Positions 46,601 to 58,205 of a stretch of 64,000 bases of DNA are shown in pieces; position 1 is the first letter of the stretch, and the number at the start of each line of letters is the position of its first letter. Both the position numbers and the translations under genes were made by a program. Origin of the DNA: Guadua angustifolia (lineage: Eukaryota; Streptophyta; Magnoliopsida; Poales; Poaceae). The notes beneath the pieces are model-generated. The model saw only the letters and a program-made list of their open reading frames with translations. It searched no databases and was not told the DNA's origin. Where the stretch lies: NCBI GenBank assembly GCA_036346375.1, contig CM070517.1:46348200-46412199 (forward strand). Direction: 5' to 3'.

Positions 46601-47552
46601 TATTGGGCTGCAGAACTGTAGATGTTTTTTTTTCCAAATGGGAAAATTAGCCCATAGGTGCCACAAACACAGTTTGTCTGAGTTATGGTATAGGATTCAG
46701 ATTCGCGGTTCGCCACTTTTTCTTTCAATTTCCACTACGAACATGGACCCCATACCCTGAACCGGTTTGGGTTCAACAAATCCGGTTTGAGATTCGCAGA
46801 CAGCGAATCCGGTAACTATGAATTAACCTTTCTTGAGCACTTGATATTCAAGCTGTTTCATATTCTCTCATTTTGGTGTGTTGGAACCGTGAGTCTAGTT
46901 AATTACATTGGATTGAACATTAGACAACAGTAAACACTGCAATGTTTGATGCTACTAGTAGTCTCTGACGCTTCTTCCTTTAGTAGAACTGTGGTGGTGT
47001 TACTCTCTTCATGCATGCATGTTACTTGTGTGGTTTGGGGTTCAGGTAACGAAGCTTAAACTTTATACATTTTAAAAGCCAATTCGATACGCTCCATTCA
47101 AGATGTATTTCGGTGGCTAGCTTCTGGTTGTGGCCTAATTTTCGAGTGTTTTGTTAAGGTGATGAGAACACATACAATGTCTCATAGTAATTTTCTGAAA
47201 ACTTATTGATGCAACAATATTCTCTGATGCATCCCACTAAAATATCTGGCTAGAAGACTTATCCAATGATATTCGATACCATAATGCAAACACGATGCTA
47301 CTATTGATAATCTTTTGCACTGTCAAATAGATGTCTTTTCTAAAGGCCAATCATTAACTTTTGAAATCACTATGCAGGGTTGGCAGGCAAATTGTCAACA
47401 TCCCCTCGTTCATGGTGAGGGTCGAGTCTGAGAAGCACATTGACTTTTCACTGACAAGCCCATTCGGTGGAGGCCCCCCTGGTAGGGTGAAGAGAAAGAA
47501 CCAAAAGAAGGCAAGTGGGGGTGGTGGCGGTGGTGAGGAAGAAGAGGAATGA
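43659..47552 (+). CDS. RPS9: 40S ribosomal protein S9 (uS4)
   Basis: Three exons (43659-43686, 45515-45896 and 47378-47552) join in phase to 194 residues, the usual length of eukaryotic S9. It is an assembly protein of the small subunit that binds 18S rRNA early. MVHVSFYRNYGKTFKKPRRP at the start, the core RRIFEGEALLRRMNRYGLL and the S4 RNA-binding domain FLARRLQTLVFKAGMAKSIH to RQRHIRVGRQIVNIPSFMVR are canonical. The C-terminus KASGGGGGGEEEEE is typical of plant S9. Intron 1 (about 1.8 kb) begins with a poly-C tract. Intron 2 holds a hAT element at 46241-46592. The telo-box and TATA upstream fit constitutive expression. No defect was seen. Confidence 0.97.
46137..46210. repeat. 37-bp tandem duplication in RPS9 intron 2
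   Basis: Two units, 46137-46173 and 46174-46210, begin GTAGTGTCTTAGTTAAATGT and GTAGTGTTTTAGTTAATTGT and share TCCATATCTGGTATGCTA. Confidence 0.85.
46241..46592. mobile_element. Non-autonomous hAT element, 352 bp, in RPS9 intron 2
   Basis: Ends CAGGGTTTTAAAA and TTTTTTGAACCCTG are flanked by exact octamers ATTGATCC at 46233-46240 and 46593-46600. The inside repeats GAAACCG and CGGTTTTT in both orientations. Confidence 0.9.
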
Positions 47553-48400
47553 GAAGGGAAGGGGCAACTAGTTATTTCCCGATGTGTAATCATCATAAGA
47601 AATTTAGAATTTCTGTGCCATGAGTACTTATGCCCGAGATCCGCAGCTTGCTGCCCGTGTTGTAGGGTTTCAGAATTTCAGCAGGGTTTCCTTCAGATGG
47701 TGGTTTATGTTATCTGGCATTATGCTAGGTAGCTCAAGATATGTTTGGAGATGTTTGATCCTGGTTTGCTGTTATATATGTTTTTCGCTTTTGGACTTAA
47801 ACGATGCAATTTATTGTTATATCTATCTATACCTTTTGGTAATCATGAATTGTGTTTGAACCCCAGACAGCACTCTCCTGGTTAGTCCTGCTTGTTCCTT
47901 AGGTCACGCTCAGTGCATATCTGAAAACATCTATATTGTTGATAAATAGTACTGATACTATCCCTTCAATTCTTTGTATCTTAACACAAATACATAGAGA
48001 ATATGAAATAAATATCATGTAAGATATAGAATAAAGTTGGATACAACATTTCTCTTCCCAATACATATTTCTATTATATCTTCTTTTGGTTTGTATGTTA
48101 AGTTATTTTTCATACAAGAAATAACTTCTATCTCTTTCTTTAATCTCTCTTCTTTGATGATCTTCTATCTCACTCTTCTTTAATCTTCTGTCCATGGAAA
48201 CAAACAGAAAGATGCTTTTATACTTTTTTAAAAAAAATTGCATAAATATTAAAATATGAATAAACAATAGATAGTGATTATTTACCTATTCACTTGCTTT
48301 AAGAGTTGTGTAGTTTGTATTGGGAGGAAAGAATGGGAGTACTGCTCAGATATTAAGAAACGGCGGATATAGGAGCATTGGGAGTACTCTTACTAACTCG
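47553..48400. other. 3' flank of RPS9 and spacer
   Basis: Probable 3' untranslated region to about 47850, then AT-rich spacer. No gene was seen. Confidence 0.5.
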
Positions 48401-49961
48401 GAAATCATACCCCTACTAATGTGGAAAAAATCCACGGCCTCTCCGTCGTTTGAGCCGGTCGGCGGCTAGGCTCGAGCTAGCCGGCTGGCTCGGCTCAAAA
48501 ATATCTTTTGTGATTTTTTGTGAGAGGAAGATATTTTTTTCTAAATCGCGTATGGGTCCCTCGTGCGCCATTTTACGGGAAAAAGCTTCCGTTAAATTCA
48601 AATCGTGAACAAGCCCTTTTCTAATTTTTCAGGATAGCGGACATGTCCAAAAATATAACAATCAGGTCCTTACTCCTTACGTCTAGATCCTTTCTCTATT
48701 TTTCCTGGGAAAAAATGTTTTCGTCACCAGAAATATGTGTGCAGCTCTATCTCTAGATTTTTTTCCCAACTCGATTTCCCATCTCGATCTCTGATATTTT
48801 TTAAAACATGTATTATTACTCGGTTAACGCGTAGAGTGTTAGACTCGACAAAAGAAGGTTTTCATCTCTAATAATTTTTCACCCTTTTCCCTCTAGACTT
48901 TTTCCCCACCACGGTTTTCCAGCTCGGTCTCCAATATTTTCCAAATAATTTGTCAAAAGAGATATTTCTACAACTCTATCTCTCTATTTTTTTTCCCTGT
49001 AACTCGGTTTCTGATATTTCCCGAAGTGAGAAATATGTATGCGATTGTATCTTTATAGTTTTTTTTTTGCGATTCAATCTATAGTATTTTTCTAACCGTG
49101 TATTATTGATGGGTGAACATATAGAGTGTCAAATTCGGTGAAAGAAGATCCTTTCTCCGTCTTTCCCGAGAAAATATATACTATGTATTAAAGTTTAGAG
49201 GTTGCAGGACCTTAGAGAGTGTCCGAGTGCCAACGCAAAAAAAAGAAACTCCAAAGATTTAGAAGCTACGTCTTTGTCTATTTTCTCGTTCTAGTCCATT
49301 TTCCAAAAAAAAACTAAAAAGATCCTACGAAGATTTAAAAAACCGTCTTGTTTCATTTTCCTAGGAAAAAAACGAAAGCCCCTCAAAAAAAATAAAAAAT
49401 ACATCTTGATCTGTTTTTTCTCAAAAAAAAAAAACAGGAATTCGTTTTCCGCTCACGCGCACGGCGTGCGCCGCGCTTATCCTTTGGAAAATCCGTAATT
49501 ACGTATCGGTCCTTTTCGCGTTTTTTACGAAGAGGGCCTTAAAAAACGCGAATCTTTCGTGAGATGATCCTAAATAGATACCAAAAAAACTTAGTGGCGT
49601 TTGGATCATTCCGGGTATTTTTTGCGAGAAAGACCTTTTCGATTTAGCACGATCGCGGATCCGATTCAGAAAATTGCGGATCTTTCGTGAGAGGCCCCTA
49701 AATAGATACCGGGAAAAAAATGTGGTGCCGTTTCGATCATTCCAGCTATTTTTTACGAAAAGGACCTTTTTAATTTAACACGATCGCGGATCCTTCATGA
49801 GAGAACCCCAGATAGATGCGGAAAAAACGTGATTTCGTTTGTGTTCCTTCAGCCGTTTCGCTCATTATTTCGACGATTTAAAAAATGAAAAACCGTCAAA
49901 AAATGAAATTTTTTCTACGAAAAAACGACACGCCGCGTGTTACGCCGCGAAAAAATTTCTA
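48400..49961 (+). mobile_element. Helitron-like element with degenerate internal repeats
   Basis: The right edge reads ACACGCCGCGTGT, a hairpin with a CCG loop, then TACGCCGCG, AAAAAATTT and CTAG before T at 49962. That is the Helitron 3' pattern of a stem 15-20 bases before CTAG inserted at T. The interior holds degenerate repeats, e.g. ATCGCGGATCC near 49653 and 49783 and GAGTGTTAGACTCG near 48834 and 49122. The left limit is uncertain; TCTTACTAACTCGG at 48388 is a possible 5' end. No coding sequence was found. Confidence 0.5.
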
Positions 49962-50419
49962 GTTGGGATTATAGTTGCACTTATCTGTATGATGTTAGAA
50001 ATGGTGACATTGACATGTTGACTTCAGGTTCAGACACCCAATGATGCAGTCCTGTTTGTAACTTACATTTTTTAGCAAATGAAAAGCTTTTTTCAAGTGA
50101 CATCTGCTATTATTAGGCTGTCTGCTCCTTACACTTTTTCTCATGATTGGCATGACCGTCCAGTACTTCTTTCAACTTCCTACTGTTGTGATGTTGCAGT
50201 ATTTTAGATCTTTTTTAACTCTGAAAACTAGATTAATATATCTCTTTTTCACAACAGTGAATCTCTCAAGTTAACATTGTAATCAATTGTTGATTTTCCG
50301 ATCTTAGTTTGCTGGGGGGGAAAAAACTTGCCTACCAAAGAAGAATTTTGGGAACTGGTGGAAAAATATACAACTTGTACAAGCTGCGAAAGTGCATAAT
50401 TGGGAGCAGATTACAACAT
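49962..50419. other. Unassigned locus sequence left of the hAT composite
   Basis: The sequence up to TTACAACAT continues, after the composite, with TAGGCTATAACTGC at 55882, so it is the empty-site flank. No gene is recognised. Confidence 0.5.
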
Positions 50420-50427
50420 GGTATACA

Positions 50428-51646
50428 TAGGGGTGAAAACGGGTCAAATACGGTCAGGTAGTAGGTTATCCTGTATCCTACCCTAATTATTTTTTTCGGA
50501 TACGGGTACGAGTACGGGTAGCGAAAAATCGGATAGGATACAGATACCGGGTATTTACGAACGGGTAGAAAACGGATACCGGATATTATACGGACGGGTT
50601 CAATACGGTTAACGGATACTTAGTCGAATAGTACACAAACTACCTAGGATCAAAGTATGTGATAAGAATAATTTAACTAACACATGTGGTCTAATTATCA
50701 AACATAATTCAACACATAGAGCCAAATTATGATATAAGATAATATATAGAATAGAATAAACACACGTACTCCAACATAGAGTCTAATTAATATATAATCT
50801 AACACATAGAGTCCAATAAACACACATAGTCCAACATAGAGTCTAATTAGTACATAATTCAACACATAAAGGCCAATAAATATGCATAGTTCAGCATAAA
50901 GCCCAATTAACACATACAGTCTAACACGGGGAGTGCAATTCACACATAGACTTCGGCACACATAGTTCAACATATAAAGTATAATTAACAAACGAAATAA
51001 AGTTCATTATGCGTGCATGAAGGTCTCAACTTGTATAGTGTCGGGATCATGTGTTGATCCTTACATAGCTAGAAGATTGATCTCATAGCTTCTCGGGTTA
51101 TATGCAAACGTGTTTGCAAAATTGTGTTGATCATGAGTTGATCATCACATGACTCAATATTGGATATTATTGACTTTTGCTAGCTTATAATCACGCTTTT
51201 GATCAAGTCTTTGTGAAGGATTTTGAAAATCAGATTTTAAGCTTGAGTGACTACATTAGAGTCTATGTTTTTATGATATTTAAAAATATCTATGGTTGCT
51301 TAAATCTTAAAAATGGGTAGAGATTATAGCTCTCTTGATAAGCTTCGCATAGAGTCCAAGATTACCTAAATCGGAGTTCGGAATAAAAAGTTATGATCGT
51401 TTGAGCTGGAAGCCAGGAGTGACGGTAGGTACCCGGTTGTAATTACCCGCTGAGTACCCATATCCAACCCGTTTTTGTCGGGTATATTCTATCTCGTATC
51501 CGATCCGTATCCGAACAAAAATTATCCGGGTAGTACCCGAATCCATACCCGAACCAAAAGTACCCGAACTCGTACCCGCAATTTCAGATAAATTTATCCC
51601 GGATACGGATACAGGTCGGGTATTACCCGACCCGTTTTCACCCCTA
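50428..51646. mobile_element. hAT element E, left copy (A), 1219 bp
   Basis: The ends TAGGGGTGAAAACGGGTC and GACCCGTTTTCACCCCTA are near-perfect inverted repeats. Left octamer GGTATACA (50420-50427); right octamer CTACCATA (51647-51654). The two do not match each other but match the outer flanks of copy B crosswise. The inside is non-coding, with arrays of ACACATAGAGTCTAATTA-like motifs at 50690-50990 and TATCCGGGTA-like subterminal sequence. Confidence 0.93.
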
Positions 51647-52650
51647 CTACCATATTTGTTTTCATATTTTTTCTCAGATGCGGATACGGATACGGATATG
51701 GATAGTCCGGATACGAATACGGATACGGATCGGATATGGGATAGAATCGGATACGATTTCGAATATTTATTGGAACATGATAACCCCTTAAATTATACAT
51801 AAAAAATCAATAGAAACACATAAATAATTGATTTGATTAAAATATTATTGAAAATTGAACAAATGTAAGCATTTTCATTTACTTAGACAATAGTTAGATA
51901 CCATATCGCAAACAAAATTATATAAGGTTTAGTTTATCACACACATACGATTAGTTAATCATACACATAGATTAAAATACAAAATAAAAGTAATCCTTGC
52001 TCGGAGATACTAATAGAAGCAAACACATAACATACTAAAAGTTTGATAATACTTAGATATCATATCTCTAGGAAAAGTATATAACAATTACATGTAATGA
52101 CTCAAGATTTATAATCTTAGTTGAATTATGTTTAAAATAACAAATTATGTATTTATGAGTTTTTATGCATTTTTAGCTAGTTATTTAATATATTTTCCTA
52201 TCAAGAATAGGAGTTTTTGAATTTTTGAGAAAAATAAAAATCTGATAACATCTTGAAAATAATTTTTAAATGTTATATTGTTACTAAAACTTTCTTTAAA
52301 AAATTTCATAATTTTTAGAGTTGGTTTGCTAATTTTAATAATTGAAAATTTCTTTAGAGATTAACTAAATTTGAAAACAATTATGAAATTAAGAAACCTT
52401 TTTGGGCCAAAAGAGTAGTCTTGGCCTAGCCCATATGCTATCCGGATATCCGACCCACTATTATCCGGATTATCCGAATCTGTATCCCTATCCGACGGAT
52501 AATGAGCTACCGAATCCGTATCCGTATCCGACAAAAAAATATCCGTATCCGTATCCGATCCGATATTATCCGAAAATATCCGATCCGACAGAATCCGTAT
52601 CTGAAAATATCCGGATCAATCGGAAAATATCCGAACCGTTTTCAACCCTA
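51647..52650. mobile_element. hAT element F, right part
   Basis: Begins at the CTACCATA target octamer and continues TTTGTTTTCATATTTTTTCT, then CGGATACGGATA-rich sequence, and ends CCGTTTTCAACCCTA. The following octamer GTCCTCAG (52651-52658) equals the octamer that precedes the left part of F at 54589-54596. So F was one element, interrupted by E, and its two halves now lie in reverse order. Confidence 0.88.
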
Positions 52651-53589
52651 GTCCTCAGGGAAGGGAAATAACCAGAGAGAGAGGAAATTGTAATTAAGTT
52701 ATACTTTGCATATGAATCTCCAAAGTATGTACTACCATAATACGAAGAAATAACCTCATTTCATTATACTTTGCATATGAATCTTGTTAGCAGAATAACC
52801 TAAAGTGTTATGATCATATTTCAATGAGCTGAATGAATTCTTAGGAATGATTAGCGATGAGTAAAAAATTTTTGCCGCTGATATTGGCAGGGGCCATGGC
52901 CCCCCTGGCCCCCCCTCTCCTCCCTCCGCCACTAGCTACCATTAATTGGTCCAACCCTTTCGGTCTGGATTTCAAGTCACCCATTAGTAGTGAACAGGCA
53001 TTCGGCACTACTGCTGCAGCATGCTGCTCCTCCTACTAGTTTCTATCACAACAGTAGAAAGGCACGCGTTTTTTTAGCCGTGTACACTTTCGATATACTC
53101 CCTCTGTTCCGATTTAGAAGGCCAGCATTGCCCCTCGGAAGATGCCGGGAAGTGCATGCACGCCATGCAATCAGGCTTGCTTCACAGCGCCAGCTTTCCT
53201 TTTTTCACTGATAGCAAGTCCGGTGTTAGCGCTTCACAGCGCCATGCAATCAATCAGGCTTCAGTGCGTGATTTCCTTTCCGAGAGGGAAGTTATATTTC
53301 CTTTTCCGAGACTTCGTGGTATACTTACCACTTTGGCTATGGGCAAGACCCAATGTAGTTAGTTGAACCTTATACGCCATATCGTTCAGCCCTCATCTAC
53401 CGTATTCCTATGTCTCGATTTAACTTGTCTTGCAGAGGTAACGGAACATGAAGCTTCGGCTGCCCACCCATCTGGATCCAAGCTATGCAAGCTCCGGCCA
53501 TTCTCAGTGAAGGTTTCATTCCCATTAAATGATGTGACACATCAGCAATTTGAATGATATAGCATGATAATTATGAAGAGAGAGAGAGA

Positions 53590-53855
53590 ATGAGTTTCAT
53601 TAGGATGAAACTGGGTGTACACTATTCTCAAGACTATGAAACCTGTTGAAACTAGCACTGGGGGCTATAGAGTTTCATTTTATCCAACTTTGCCCAATCT
53701 TGTGTCTTGCAATTAAATGCGATAGTTAGTATATGAAACCGTGAAATGAAACTGTGCATTGTACCCCTTGTTTCATTCATCTACTCAAATCTCTTTAGAT
53801 GACATGGCAATCTTGGAAACCGTGAAATGAAACTCTCCACTAGGAATGGCCTTAA
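53590..53855. mobile_element. MITE-like fragment
   Basis: ATGAAACTGGGTG, GGGGCTATAGAGTTTCATTT, TTTGCCCAATCTTGTGTCTT, GAAACTGTGCATTG and the end GGAATGGCCTTA resemble a common grass MITE family. Only the right end looks complete. Confidence 0.45.
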
Positions 53856-54188
53856 CACCTCAGGGCTCAGGCCACATTGGAACACCACCTCGTAAAAAGA
53901 AACAGTGGAGCCTTGTAAGAACGCTATCTTGTTGTTCAAAAAATTGTACATGGTCATTAGTATTATTAACAGTGGAGCCTTTAACAACAGCTAAAGACCA
54001 TAATTCTGTGGTTGTTAGCGACTTTTAATGACTACATCTCGCATCATTAACAATTGTTTTTATAGTAGTGCTAATCATTCATCGAATATCCTCGATTGTC
54101 CTACAAATACCCTAACATTTTATCATGTTATCACAAAATAGAGCTTTAGCATAAGAGGTTATTGTTTTGAGTTCTCACATTACTTTTA

Positions 54189-54365
54189 CTTGAATATCTA
54201 GCATTTTCTACAATTTTTTTAAAATTTTCCTTGAATGCTTTCCAATTTCCGCTAAGCGTGCCCATTTTCAATGTAAACTTGAATATTCAGCATTTTCTAT
54301 AATTTTTTTAAATTTTCCTTGAATGCTTTCCAATTTTCGCTAAGTGTGCCCATTTTCAATTTAAA
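54189..54365. repeat. 89-bp tandem duplication
   Basis: CTTGAATATCTAGCATTTTC at 54189 and CTTGAATATTCAGCATTTTC at 54278 start two units that each run through CCTTGAATGCTTTCCAATTT to GTGCCCATTTTCAAT. Confidence 0.88.
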
Positions 54366-54596
54366 CCGGTTTTTAAATCACTGAAAAAATGATGGAAAAT
54401 CGATCAAAAATTGGTCAGTTTTTTATTTATTTTGATCACAGTTTGACCGTTGAGTGAAAATGATTTAACTTTATAATTTATTCGGTTTCGACGAAAATCG
54501 ATACCGAGAAGGATTTCCTAGCATGGATCGGTAAGCAAACCCTGGACTGGGCCATCGAGAGAAAAGTATGAGCTGCAGACGCGTCAAGGTCCTCAG

Positions 54597-54643
54597 TAGG
54601 GGTAAAAACGGATCGGATACGAATGGATAATAGCTCTACCATA
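54597..54643. mobile_element. hAT element F, left part
   Basis: Starts TAGGGGTAAAAACGGATCGG after the octamer GTCCTCAG and stops after 47 bases at CTACCATA, the target octamer of E copy B. The continuation of F lies 3 kb to the left at 51647. Confidence 0.88.
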
Positions 54644-55873
54644 TAGGGGTGAAAATGGGTCGGATACAGTCAGGTAGTAGGTTATCCTATATCCTACCCT
54701 AATTATTTTTTTCGGATACGGGTACGAGTACGGATAGTGAAAAATCGGATAGAATACGGATACAGATATGGATACCGGGTATTTACGAACGGGTAGAAAA
54801 CGGATACCGGATATTATACGAACGGGTTCAATACGGTTAACGGGTACTTAGTCGAATAGTACACAAACTACCTAGGATCAAAGTATGTGATAAAAATAAT
54901 TTAACTAACACATGTGGTCTAATTATCATACATAATTCAACACATAGAGCCAAATTAAGATATAAGACAACACATGGAATAGAATAAACACACGTACTCC
55001 AACATAGTGTCTAATTGATATATAATCTAACACATAGAGTCCAATATAGAGTATAATTAATACATAATTCAACACATAAAGGCCAATAAATATGCATAGT
55101 TCGGCATAAAGCCCAATTAACACATATAGTCTAACACGGGGAGTGCAATTCACATATAGACTTCGGCACACATAGTTCAACATATAAAGTATAATTAACA
55201 AACGAAATAAAGTTCATTATGCGTGCATGAAGGTCTCAACTTGTATAGTGTCGGGATCATGTGTTGATCCTTACATAGCTAGAAGATTGATCTCATAGCT
55301 TCTCGGGTTATATGCAAATGTGTATTGCAAAATTGTGTTGATCATGAGTTGATCATCATATGGCTCAATATTGGATATTATTTACTTTTGCTAGCTTATA
55401 GTCACACTTTTGATCAAGTCTTTGTGAAGGATTTTGAAAATCATATTTTAGGCTTGAGTGACTACATTAGAGTCTATGTTTTTATGATATTTAAAAATAT
55501 CTATGGTTGCTTAAATTTTGAAAATGGGTAGAGATTATTGCGTCTTGAAAATGGGTAGAGATTATAGCCTTCTCGATAAGTTTCGCATAGAGTCCAAGAT
55601 CACTTAAATCGAAGTTCGGAATAAAAAGTTATGATCGTTTGAGCTGGAAGCCGGGAGTGACAGTGGGTACCCGGTTGTAATTACCTGCTGAGTACCTGTA
55701 TCCGACCCATTTTCGTCGGGTATATTCTATCCCGTATCCGAACAAAAATTATCCGGGTAGTACCCGAATCCATACCCGAACCAAAAGTACCCAAACTCGT
55801 ATCCGCAATTTCGGATAAATTTATCCCGGATACGGATACAGGTCGGGTATTACCCGACCCGTTTTCACCCCTA
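54644..55873. mobile_element. hAT element E, right copy (B), 1230 bp
   Basis: Same orientation as copy A and closely similar along its length. Left octamer CTACCATA (54636-54643); right octamer GGTATACA (55874-55881). Relative to A it lacks about 35 bases in the ACATAGAGTC array and has an extra copy of GAAAATGGGTAGAGATTAT near 55520-55565. Confidence 0.93.
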
Positions 55874-55941
55874 GGTATACATAGGCTATAACTGCAAAGT
55901 GCAAAAGGCACAAGACGTCACCAATGTTGGCCATTTGCTAA

Positions 55942-56166
55942 GGGTGTGTTTGGTTGCTTGTAAAGTAGTATATGTATGAGATGATTTAAGAAAAATATCA
56001 TCCATATATTTGATTATTTGAATGGAACCATCCTATCTTGGACAATGTGATATAAATTTAAGAAATATTCTATATAGATGTTGAACCATTTCATTTATCT
56101 AAAATAATGGAATCAAATGGTATAGGATCATCCTATTCAACCTCATCTCACCAACGAAACACACTC
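55942..56166. mobile_element. Tourist-like MITE, 225 bp
   Basis: Ends GGGTGTGTTTGGTT and AACGAAACACACTC are inverted repeats flanked by the 3-bp duplication TAA (55939-55941 and 56167-56169), as in PIF/Harbinger MITEs. Confidence 0.85.
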
Positions 56167-56169
56167 TAA

Positions 56170-57383
56170 CTTGCTACTTTAGTGATTATCACGTCACATG
56201 GACTGCCTCAGAATCGTCCATTTTTCTTAGCTTTTTCTTTTCTTTCCTCTGTGGTTAGGACAGCACAGGTGAGATTGTGCCTCGGAGAACTCATGTCGAC
56301 ATCGGTATCGCCTTTTCTTTTTCTGTCCTCAAGTGAGAATCGTTTTGTCTTTTGCGACATCTTTGAGGATTTGTATGTTGATAATATAAACTAGGGCATA
56401 AAAAATTCTCATTTGTAAAAACCACCTAGAATTATTTTTGTGGTCCGGTACGATTCATTTGCCGGACCTGGTGATCTTAAAATTACTATGTTGCCATCAT
56501 CATCATCTAAAATAAGGCCCATCACCTACGTTATCAAATGTGTATGCACTATATCTTATAGGCTCCTAAAAATATCTAAATGGATATAAAATAAGCAGGC
56601 ATGTCACAATTCTCTCTCAATGAAAATGGGAATAGGGCAAAAAAAAAATGTAATATGAGAAATGGCAAGCATGTCACATTTCTGGGAGGCCAGAGGGCCC
56701 TGAGACACAAATCCCCAAATATAAACAATGCAGATTATGTTCAGGAATGTTGGACGAACATAGATGTAAAACAAGGAATATCTGGAAATTCTTTCGGTAG
56801 CAGTTCTTAAATAGGTGGAGCAGGCTGGACAGGAGGAATTACAGAATGCCAAGTCCATCAAAAGGCAAGATGAGATGGCATTTGAAGGGCAAAAGGAGAA
56901 ACGCCCATCTTGATTTATGTGCAAGTGTGCAAATGCAACCATGTAGTAATTAAGTGGTGAATAAGATTACATCACTTTAATTTGCCAGGTACACAGTACA
57001 AACCTATGAAAAAAGGGACTATGGACTACAGAGACCAAGGGAAGGGACACCTGAATATGTAGTATACATAGTATAGTTTACAAGTATACATTCAAAATGA
57101 GCACCCTATTATGGACCACGAGTGAGGGAACTGCAGAAGGCACACGATGCCATGATGTTGCCAAAAAGTCATTAGTGCCAATACAAGAGCACCATTTTCC
57201 CAACAGGTAATGTTCGGCAACTCACAGTCATCCGGTTTTAGGACATGACATCACCAACAAAGCAGTAACTCTCACAAAAATTTACAAGTCTTCATCGGCA
57301 TCGCCTTTCACCTCAACCAGCAAATGGCAAGTGAAGAGATCTATAGCGTTGAGACGGCCGAGGTGCATTCCCTCGCGTATGGT
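56170..57383. other. Intergenic or 3' untranslated sequence
   Basis: No gene is recognised. Part near 57000-57383 may be the 3' untranslated region of the minus-strand candidate gene. Confidence 0.4.
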
Positions 57384-57512
57384 TCAGTAGAAATTGGCAT
57401 GTTCGGTAATGCAGGCCACCTCAAGAACTAGACTCTTAACTAGTGCCGCGTCCACATAAAACAATCCTTCAGCTCGTTCAGTTGCATCCAATCTATTCTT
57501 GTGGGCTGTGAC
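57384..57512 (-). CDS. Candidate terminal exon of an unidentified gene
   Basis: After an acceptor (TTTCAACAG) the minus strand holds 42 codons and a stop: VTAHKNRLDATERAEGLFYV, then DAALVKSLVLEVACITEHAN and FY. Composition and splice signal suggest a genuine exon. I do not recognise the family. Partner exons may lie at 58038-58205 and 62322-62404. Confidence 0.45.
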   Translation of the reverse strand, partial: VTAHKNRLDATERAEGLFYVDAALVKSLVLEVACITEHANFY

Positions 57513-58037
57513 CTGTTGAAATTGATAGGGAGAAAAACACATCATTGGACTACATGCCAACAAAATATAGACACATCATGACCATAAAGCAGTGACATGA
57601 GCAACTTTATGCTCCAAAGTAGGTGCGTATCAAGAACAATTTAGGGCAGGACAAATTCCTTAGCAATAACTTTATGCTCCCAGCTTTCTTTGGAGGGAAT
57701 TTCTAAAATGCCAAATGGCTGAGTTACATCATACCAATTGTAACTAAATTAGCTTTCAATCAAGTAAACAAGAAGCTTTTACATACTCACCATTCGATTT
57801 CCCATGAATAGATAATTCATAGTGCTGAAACTTGAAATTACGGTCCTTACTATCAGAACCTTCATCATCATGTTGCCACCAAGACAGATGCAGCTAATGG
57901 AGTGGTTCCTTCGGAGATTCTACCAAACTCGAATCTTGCAGTGCATATGAAGGGAATGACGATTCTCTGGCTTAAATAATTATTGAAAAATTCAACGGCA
58001 CATAATTAAAATTTTGGGGAAGAATTTGATTCTTTTT
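57513..58037. other. Intron-like spacer
   Basis: AT-rich sequence, nothing recognised. Confidence 0.4.
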
Positions 58038-58205
58038 TCAGAGGCTTGTCGCACTCGCAACACCACTTGTTCCATACTTTAGTTCGTTCTCCACTGACAC
58101 TATCCCTAGTGAAGAAGGCACTTCCCCATGAATGAAAAGATCAAACCAGGGATATATTGCCCCCAATCCAAGAACGCCAGCATCAACTTGACATTCTAGA
58201 AGTTG
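58038..58205 (-). CDS. Candidate exon of an unidentified gene
   Basis: 55 codons and a stop follow an AAAAG acceptor: QLLECQVDAGVLGLGAIYPW, FDLFIHGEVPSSLGIVSVEN, then ELKYGTSGVASATSL. The codons look protein-like, but no family is recognised. It ends in its own stop, so it does not join simply to the exon at 57384-57512. It may be an alternative end or part of a different transcript. Confidence 0.4.
   Translation of the reverse strand, partial: QLLECQVDAGVLGLGAIYPWFDLFIHGEVPSSLGIVSVENELKYGTSGVASATSL

Larger units (their letters stand above)
52651..54596. other. Permuted host-locus segment between the two halves of F
   Basis: Both edges carry GTCCTCAG, the target duplication of F. The left part therefore was the right flank of F and the right part was its left flank, and the join between them lies somewhere inside. 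No gene is supported; frames at 52857-53557 have no known family. TTATACTTTGCATATGAATC is repeated at 52699 and 52768. Confidence 0.7.

Noticed and set aside
50698..50991. Tyr/Leu-rich frames here and at 54926-55201
   Set aside because: They only translate the short repeats inside the two hAT E copies.
50428..55873. A single large LTR retrotransposon with the two E copies as LTRs
   Set aside because: The repeats end in inverted hAT termini with 8-bp duplications. There is no primer-binding site or polypurine tract, and the interior has no gag or pol.
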